The notes beneath the pieces are model-generated. The model was not told where the DNA came from, did no database searches, and worked only from the letters and a program-made list of their open reading frames with translations. DNA of 12,010 nt from NCBI GenBank assembly GCA_016649775.1, contig JAENWY010000044.1, positions 1 to 12,010 of the forward strand. The letters run 5' to 3'. Position numbers and translations under genes: made by a program. Numbering within the stretch: the stretch's first letter is position 1; each line of letters opens with the position of its first letter. This DNA comes from Spirochaetaceae bacterium. GTDB lineage: Bacteria > Spirochaetota > Spirochaetia > Sphaerochaetales > Sphaerochaetaceae. Below are positions 8,281 to 12,010 of this stretch, piece by piece.

Positions 8281-8286
8281 ATAATA
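8281..8286 (-). promoter_or_regulatory. Candidate -10 of rmuC giving a leaderless transcript
   Basis: TATTAT on the - strand lies seven bases before the rmuC ATG, with no ribosome site between. Transcription from it would start at or next to the A of the ATG. No good -35 is visible, which keeps confidence low. Confidence 0.3.
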
Positions 8287-8307
8287 TCATCAAATAAATT
8301 AGATAGG

Positions 8308-8336
8308 AAGAGCCAACGTTATTCACGATGGCTCTT
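8308..8336 (-). terminator. Terminator-like hairpin after metQ
   Basis: AAGAGCCA and TGGCTCTT form a perfect 8-bp stem, and after one T-T mismatch CGT and ACG add three inner pairs around a 5-base loop. It lies 29 bases past the metQ stop. The T-tract on the - strand is weak (CTCTTCCTATCT), while the + strand side reads CTCTTTATC. Its place between metQ and rmuC suggests it ends metQ transcription, leaving rmuC to its own promoter. Confidence 0.65.
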
Positions 8337-8365
8337 TATCAATGTTTGTCGTTCAATTTAAAATT

Positions 8366-9172
8366 TTAGTCGACTAAAACTACTTCACCATTTGGATATC
8401 TTTTAGTTACCCAATCTTTTACTTTTTGACTCTTTAGAGCTTTTACTAAAGCTTTTATTTTAGCTGAATTTTCATTCCCTGATTTTACAGCAACAACATT
8501 TACATAAGGACTATTAGCACCTTCTACTATTAATCCATCCTTTACGGCAGTTAATCCAGCAGGAATTGCATAGTTACCATTAATTATAGCACCAGCTACA
8601 TCAACTAAAACACGAGGAAGTGAAGCTGCTTCAATTTCTTGGAACTTAAGTTTTTTTGGATTATCTGCGATATCAAATGGAGTTGCTTCTAAACCAGCAC
8701 CATCTTTTAAAGTAAGTAAACCAGCACTTTGTAATAATAGTAAAGCTCTACCTTCGTTTGTTGGATCATTTGGAATTGCAATAGTATCACCAATAGCAAA
8801 GTCTGCTATTGCTTTAACTGTTTTAGAATATAGAGCCATTGGTTCAATATGGATTCCACCTGCTGAAACTAAGTGAGTACCATGTTCTTTATTAAAAGTT
8901 TCTAAATATGGTAAATGTTGAAAGAAGTTAGCATCAATTTCCCCACTCTCTAAAGCTTCATTGGGTGTTACATAATCAGTAAATTCAATTACTTGTAAAT
9001 CATAACCCTGTGCTTTTAAATCATCTATTACAAGATTAAGCATCTCAGCATGTGGTTCTGGAGTTGCTCCAATTTTTATTACATTATTAGGTGCACTTTC
9101 TTTTGTACCATTAGCAAATAAAGCTGCTGCACTAATAAGTACAATAGCAAATGTGATTAATTTCTTTTTCAT
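8366..9172 (-). CDS. metQ: Methionine ABC transporter substrate-binding protein MetQ (NlpA family)
   Basis: Periplasmic binding protein that captures methionine and delivers it to MetNI. Residues 1-20 are a signal peptide (KKK, hydrophobic core, ALFA) followed by NGTKES. The NlpA-type fold is shown by IKIGATPEPHAEML near residue 33, the EFTDYVTPNEALESGEIDAN stretch, FFQHLPYLETF, GIHIEPMALYS, IAIPNDPTNEGRALLLLQ and the final VKDWVTKRYPNGEVV. At 268 aa it is of normal length. Most family members are lipoproteins, but no cysteine lies near the signal-peptide end, so this one is probably cleaved by signal peptidase I and soluble in the periplasm. GGGAGA sits 8 nt before the ATG. Unlike the usual metNIQ order it is 589 bp from metI, behind a Met-rich leader ORF. 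Confidence 0.94.
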   Translation of the reverse strand: MKKKLITFAIVLISAAALFANGTKESAPNNVIKIGATPEPHAEMLNLVIDDLKAQGYDLQVIEFTDYVTPNEALESGEIDANFFQHLPYLETFNKEHGTHLVSAGGIHIEPMALYSKTVKAIADFAIGDTIAIPNDPTNEGRALLLLQSAGLLTLKDGAGLEATPFDIADNPKKLKFQEIEAASLPRVLVDVAGAIINGNYAIPAGLTAVKDGLIVEGANSPYVNVVAVKSGNENSAKIKALVKALKSQKVKDWVTKRYPNGEVVLVD

Positions 9173-9210
9173 TATATTTTTCTCCCAAATATTAATTGTG
9201 TTGTTTTATA

Positions 9211-9226
9211 AGGATATAATTATCCT
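9211..9226. promoter_or_regulatory. Short perfect inverted repeat upstream of metQ
   Basis: AGGATA (9211-9216) and TATCCT (9221-9226) flank TAAT, about 39 bases before the metQ ATG. It could be an operator or a small RNA hairpin in the metQ leader. It is not followed by a T-run on the - strand, so it is unlikely to be an attenuator terminator. Confidence 0.35.
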
Positions 9227-9292
9227 AATTTATAATATATTATTATGATTTTTTTTTATAAGTAGTATGTTTTTTTTGAATTTATATATAGA

Positions 9293-9367
9293 TTATTTAG
9301 CCCAACCGGGCATCAAACATAGAGACATCATCATAGAAATAGACTTTACTGATTTAATTGTAGTCAT
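9293..9367 (-). CDS. Met-rich 24-aa leader peptide ORF upstream of metQ
   Basis: A short gene between metI and metQ. AAGGAG (9375-9380) stands seven bases before the ATG, the best ribosome site in the window. The peptide starts MTTIKSVK and ends SISMMMSLCLMPGWAK, then TAA. Five of 24 residues are Met, three of them consecutive. A GCCC-GGTT-GGGC hairpin (9300-9311) covers the last codons just before the stop. The stop is 120 bases before metQ, which encodes the methionine-binding protein. Known leader peptides for amino-acid genes (trp, his, thr type) carry runs of the codon they sense, so stalling at the Met codons under methionine shortage is a natural reading. No U-tract attenuator is visible downstream, so the mechanism, if real, would be translational, Rho-linked or mRNA-stability based. 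A chance ORF is possible but the ribosome site argues against it. Confidence 0.65.
   Translation of the reverse strand: MTTIKSVKSISMMMSLCLMPGWAK
9300..9311 (-). promoter_or_regulatory. GC hairpin in the last codons of the leader ORF
   Basis: GCCC and GGGC pair around GGTT, in the codons for Met-Pro-Gly-Trp-Ala, directly before the leader stop. In DNA this AT-rich a GC-only stem stands out. A ribosome paused on the Met codons would cover or expose it. No T-run follows. Confidence 0.45.
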
Positions 9368-9399
9368 TAGATATCTCCTTAAAAAAATTTATTAACTAG

Positions 9400-9428
9400 A
9401 CATTAACTACAAATTTAAATAAAGGCAA
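9400..9428 (-). promoter_or_regulatory. Candidate promoter of the leader-metQ transcript
   Basis: TTGCCT (9423-9428), 17 bp, then TAATGT (9400-9405) on the - strand. The -35 hexamer is the same as in the clpB candidate; the -10 is poor. It would start transcription about 25 bases before the leader start codon. Other placements are possible in this AT-rich gap. Confidence 0.25.
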
Positions 9429-9443
9429 TAGATAATATGTATA

Positions 9444-9467
9444 TTTTTTGCAGATTATTGCAAAAAA
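9444..9467. repeat. 24-bp perfect palindrome upstream of the metQ leader
   Basis: TTTTTTGCA (9444-9452) and TGCAAAAAA (9459-9467) are perfect inverted repeats with a 6-base centre. It lies just upstream of the candidate metQ-leader promoter, as an operator or activator site would. The hairpin reading is less likely because there is no T-run outside the stem. Confidence 0.45.
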
Positions 9468-9479
9468 CTGTAAGTATAA

Positions 9480-9501
9480 AATAAGTTTAGAATAACTTAT
9501 T
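9480..9501. repeat. 22-bp perfect palindrome in the metI-metQ gap
   Basis: AATAAGTT (9480-9487) and AACTTATT (9494-9501) around a 6-base centre TAGAAT. It is the second of three palindromes within 92 bases. Arm sequence differs from the first, but arm and spacer lengths are similar. Confidence 0.4.
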
Positions 9502-9518
9502 CCTTTACTGCTAAGTAC

Positions 9519-9535
9519 TTGAATTTTAAATTCAA
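9519..9535. repeat. 17-bp palindrome in the metI-metQ gap
   Basis: TTGAATTT and AAATTCAA around one central T. All its bases but two are A or T, so chance is more likely here than for its neighbours. It is listed because it extends the series. Confidence 0.3.
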
Positions 9536-9621
9536 AATAATTGTTTTTTAATTTTTTTTAGCTAAGAATCATTTTTTTAATGCAAAAAGAGAAAATTCTT
9601 CATAATAAATAATGTATATTA

Positions 9622-9658
9622 AACAAAATGGCTAGAAAATTAAAATACTCATTCTAGC
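9622..9658 (-). terminator. Weak terminator candidate downstream of metNI
   Basis: On the - strand GCTAGAA (9652-9658 complement) and TTCTAGC (9631-9637 complement) pair over 7 bp with a 14-nt loop, followed by CATTTTGTTT. It lies about 100 bases after the metI stop and could end the metNI message before the separate metQ unit. Confidence 0.35.
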
Positions 9659-9710
9659 ATGATTTAAAATTTTAGACTTTTTATTGTATAATTAGAGTTA
9701 TAAGATTATT

Positions 9711-9749
9711 AGAGACCAGAAAATTGTTAATTCTCTGATCTCTTTTTTT
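9711..9749 (+). terminator. Terminator hairpin directly after metI, with T-run on the + strand
   Basis: AGAGACCAGA (9711-9720) and TCTGATCTCT (9734-9743) form a 10-bp stem. In + strand RNA it has one C-A mismatch and is followed by seven T (9743-9749). In - strand RNA all ten pairs form (one G-U) but no T-run follows. The T-run points to + strand termination, yet no + strand gene precedes it. In - strand RNA it would cap the 3' end of metNI, starting 18 bases after the metI stop. Confidence 0.5.
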
Positions 9750-9761
9750 AAATAATTGAAA

Positions 9762-10424
9762 CTATCTTTTTTCCATTAGTTTAGCGACAATTTTATCACC
9801 AACAACTTGAACTAATTCAACCATTACTAATATTACGATAACAGATACAATCATAACATCACCACGGAATCTTTGATAACCATATCTAATGGCTAAATCT
9901 CCTAATCCTCCACCACCAATAGCACCAGCCATTGCAGAATATCCTATCAGATTAATTATAGTTAAAGTTATTCCTGCAACTAAAGAAGGCATTGCTTCTG
10001 GAATTAAAACTTTGATTATTATTTGCCAGTTAGTAGAACCCATTGATTTAGCGGCCTGTACAACTCCTGGATCGACTTCTTTTAATGCAGATTCAATTAC
10101 TCTTGCTACAAATGGTGCTGCAGCAATACTCAAAGGTACTATTGCTGCTGTTGTTCCAATTGATGTTCCTAAAATAATTCTTGATAAGGGAAATAAGACA
10201 ATCATTAAAATAATAAAGGGAAAAGATCTGAGAACATTAACTATTCTTCCTAATACTTGATTAAGTACTGGATGTGATACGATACCACCTTGCTGTTCAC
10301 TAGCAGTTACACTAAGAAGTACACCTAACGGTAATCCCATTAATAATGAAAAAAAGGTTGATAGAATTACCATTTGAAGTGTCTGAATAGAAGCTGATAT
10401 TACTAAAGTCATTAATTGATTCAT
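9762..10424 (-). CDS. metI: Methionine ABC transporter permease MetI
   Basis: Inner-membrane permease of the MetNIQ importer, working as a homodimer with two MetN ATPases. The 220-aa protein has about five membrane helices (roughly 8-40, 62-83, 90-110, 145-168, 188-209) and the EAA coupling loop at 113-145 (SALKEVDPGVVQAAKSMGST...IPEAMPSL), which docks on the ATPase. IGGGGLGDLAIRYGYQRF is typical of MetI. Its ATG overlaps the metN stop in TAATG, sharing one base, and AGGAAG inside the metN end serves as ribosome site, so the two are translationally coupled. metQ would be expected next but is 589 bp away. Confidence 0.95.
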   Translation of the reverse strand: MNQLMTLVISASIQTLQMVILSTFFSLLMGLPLGVLLSVTASEQQGGIVSHPVLNQVLGRIVNVLRSFPFIILMIVLFPLSRIILGTSIGTTAAIVPLSIAAAPFVARVIESALKEVDPGVVQAAKSMGSTNWQIIIKVLIPEAMPSLVAGITLTIINLIGYSAMAGAIGGGGLGDLAIRYGYQRFRGDVMIVSVIVILVMVELVQVVGDKIVAKLMEKR

Positions 10425-11422
10425 TATTTATCTTCCTCCACTATAATTCCATATTCCTCAAGTCTTAATATTGCTTTTTCAACAATATCTTTTTTTCCTT
10501 CAATATCACAAAGAAGGGTACCAATATGTACATTATCTACTTTTTGCACACCACCACCTCTAATATTGAATACAACATCAAACTCTTTTGATATATTTGA
10601 TAATATTGGTTCATCAGTATGTTTTCCTTTAAATCTAAGAGTATATAATCCACCCTCACTCCAACGAACAATATCATCACTATTACTAGCTTCATTCACT
10701 AAATTTGACAAGAAATCTTTTGTAACTGCAGTTTTTGGATTTGTAAATAAATCAACTACCTTACCTTGTTCAACAACTTTTCCTTCATCTAATACAGCAA
10801 CATCAATACAAACATCTCTAACTACTTCCATCTGATGAGTTATCATAACAACAGTTAAACTCATTTTCTTTTGAATATCACGAATTAAATCCAAAATAGA
10901 ACGTGTTGTTTGTGGATCTAAAGCACTAGTCGCTTCATCACAAAAAAGAATATCAGGCTTTATTGAAAGAGCTCTTGCAATTGCTACTCTTTGTTTTTGT
11001 CCACCAGATAGAGTGCTAATTGAAGCGTTTTCACGTCCTTCAAGCTCAACAAGAGATAATAATTCCTTAACTCTCTTTTTTATATATGTTTTATCCATTT
11101 TTTGAATTTCCATAGGATAAGAAATATTCTCACCTGCTGTTCTCGAAGAAAACAGATTAAAATTTTGAAAAATCATACCAATTCTTCTACGTTGTGCTAA
11201 AAGGTCATCTCTTTTTAAATTGTCTACGCGTTTTCCACCATAATAGACTTCACCCTCATCGCATTTTTCAAGTGTACTAATTAATCTAACTAAGGTAGAT
11301 TTACCTGCTCCACTTTTACCAATAATACCAAAGACGGTATTTGAGGGTATTTTAAGACTAATATCATCAACGGCATGTATGCTACCATATGATCTCTTTA
11401 AATTATGTAACTCTATTTGCAT
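10424..11422 (-). CDS. metN: Methionine ABC transporter ATP-binding protein MetN
   Basis: ATPase of the methionine importer. Numbering from the ATG at 11422 (332 aa): Walker A GKSGAGKST ending at 43, Q-loop FQNFNLF (Gln86), signature LSGGQKQRVAIARAL from 138, Walker B DILFCDE ending at Glu163, D-loop SALD, and switch His196 (THQMEVV). Residues about 262-330 form the C-terminal NIL domain (ISKEFDVVFNIRGGGVQKVD...GTLLCDIEGKK), which in the E. coli protein binds methionine and shuts the transporter when internal methionine is high; the same feedback is expected here. The frame can be extended five codons to a TTG at 11437, but GGAGAG lies five bases before the ATG, inside that extension, so the ATG is preferred. 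metI follows with a TAATG overlap. Confidence 0.95.
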   Translation of the reverse strand: MQIELHNLKRSYGSIHAVDDISLKIPSNTVFGIIGKSGAGKSTLVRLISTLEKCDEGEVYYGGKRVDNLKRDDLLAQRRRIGMIFQNFNLFSSRTAGENISYPMEIQKMDKTYIKKRVKELLSLVELEGRENASISTLSGGQKQRVAIARALSIKPDILFCDEATSALDPQTTRSILDLIRDIQKKMSLTVVMITHQMEVVRDVCIDVAVLDEGKVVEQGKVVDLFTNPKTAVTKDFLSNLVNEASNSDDIVRWSEGGLYTLRFKGKHTDEPILSNISKEFDVVFNIRGGGVQKVDNVHIGTLLCDIEGKKDIVEKAILRLEEYGIIVEEDK

Positions 11423-11440
11423 AGTCTCTCCAATCAATCA

Positions 11441-11462
11441 TTTATAGAGGTTATTCTATAAA
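11441..11462. promoter_or_regulatory. Palindromic operator candidate at the metN promoter
   Basis: TTTATAGA (11441-11448) and TCTATAAA (11455-11462) are perfect inverted repeats with centre GGTTAT. The site lies 18 bases before the metN ATG and covers the likely -10. That position suits a repressor responding to methionine supply. The regulator is unknown. Confidence 0.5.
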
Positions 11463-11481
11463 AGAAAAGGAATTAAAACAA
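11453..11481 (-). promoter_or_regulatory. Candidate promoter of metNI
   Basis: On the - strand TTGTTT (11476-11481), 17 bp, TAGAAT (11453-11458; five of six consensus bases). The start would be near 11446, giving a leader of about 24 bases with the GGAGAG ribosome site. A second TATAAT at 11534-11539 lacks a recognisable -35 and is the alternative. Confidence 0.4.
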
Positions 11482-11619
11482 GGACAGAAAAAAGAAAGCT
11501 TCATCATAAATTAAGAAAATTTGAATTATTCATATTATAAAAAGTAGACAGGCGGCTATAAATTTTAAGTTTTTAAATTCTCCGTCCAGAAATTTTGATT
11601 TTAATAAATTTGAAAGTGC

Positions 11620-11649
11620 AAAAAAAAAGCCCATCACTAATGGATGAGC
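11620..11649 (-). terminator. Strong intrinsic terminator of the rRNA operon
   Basis: On the - strand GCTCATC pairs with GATGGGC (7 bp, one G-U) around a 7-base loop, followed by nine T (11620-11628). It lies 54 bases past the last 5S gene and closes the operon before metN. This is the clearest terminator in the window. Confidence 0.9.
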
Positions 11650-11703
11650 TAAAATATATTACTTAAAAGGAAAAAACACTAACCTTCTAAAAATCAAAAA
11701 AAA

Positions 11704-11817
<114 letters not shown>

Positions 11818-11822
11818 AGCTT

Positions 11823-11852
11823 ATATTAAGTTTGACAAATAAAATTTATCAA
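11823..11852 (-). promoter_or_regulatory. Candidate promoter for the second 5S copy
   Basis: In the 66-bp spacer, TTGATA (11847-11852, five of six consensus bases), an 18-bp spacer and TAATAT (11823-11828) are read on the - strand. The expected start falls within a base or two of the 5' end of the distal 5S. The alternative is simple co-transcription from the rRNA operon promoter. Confidence 0.35.
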
Positions 11853-11883
11853 CTAAAATATAACCTGGATAAAGAAAAAAAAA

Positions 11884-11997
<114 letters not shown>

Positions 11998-12010
11998 AAC
12001 TTAAATTTAG

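Noticed and set aside
9172..9480. SAM riboswitch or T-box leader upstream of metQ
   Set aside because: The stretch is almost pure A/T with only one 4-bp GC stem; no multi-stem junction or T-box sequence is visible.
9889..10260. Long + strand open frame inside metI
   Set aside because: It is antisense to a well-supported membrane protein and has no family features or ribosome site.
10416..10835. 139-codon + strand open frame antisense to metN
   Set aside because: Low-complexity Ser/Thr/Phe-rich translation, mirror of a certain gene; a shadow.
11551..11585. GGCGG ... CCGTC hairpin upstream of metN
   Set aside because: It needs a G-U pair and large internal loops, no T-run follows, and the clear rRNA terminator is elsewhere; probably chance.

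Overview
The window is very AT-rich and holds eight intact protein genes, one short leader-peptide ORF, one decayed gene and the 3' end of an rRNA operon (two tandem 5S genes). The host looks diderm: MetQ has an exported-protein signal peptide ending in an ALFA / NGTKES junction, and RmuC is present. That signal-peptide style, the low GC and the gene mix suggest a low-GC spirochaete (Spirochaetota). This is an inference of moderate to low confidence, since no 16S or 23S sequence is in view.

Left part: bases 54-543 are a broken + strand reading frame of unknown family. It runs into the end of manC (GDP-mannose synthesis), which lies on the - strand. A 373-bp AT-rich gap with a terminator follows, then clpB (disaggregase) with its own promoter, then a TetR-type regulator. 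That regulator is divergent from a membrane-anchored M20 metallopeptidase, and a 23-bp palindrome sits between the two. The M20 gene converges on rmuC with overlapping stop codons and a perfect 9-bp hairpin.

Right part: all on the - strand, an ABC methionine importer is split into metN-metI (translationally coupled by TAATG) and metQ, which lies 589 bp further downstream. The gap contains a well-supported 24-codon ORF with a strong Shine-Dalgarno sequence, encoding a peptide with five methionines (three consecutive) and ending at a GC hairpin. It looks like a Met-sensing leader peptide for metQ and is the most interesting item here. The gap also has several near-perfect palindromes and a + strand terminator with no known gene in front of it. 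Another perfect palindrome overlaps the likely metN promoter.

The right edge carries two 114-nt 5S rRNA genes on the - strand, each followed by a T-run, with a strong intrinsic terminator closing the operon. The two copies differ mainly in helix I and loop A, and all three changed helix I pairs stay paired.

Functionally the genes are mostly housekeeping: cell-surface sugar precursor supply, proteostasis, peptide or amino-acid hydrolysis, DNA rearrangement control and methionine uptake.
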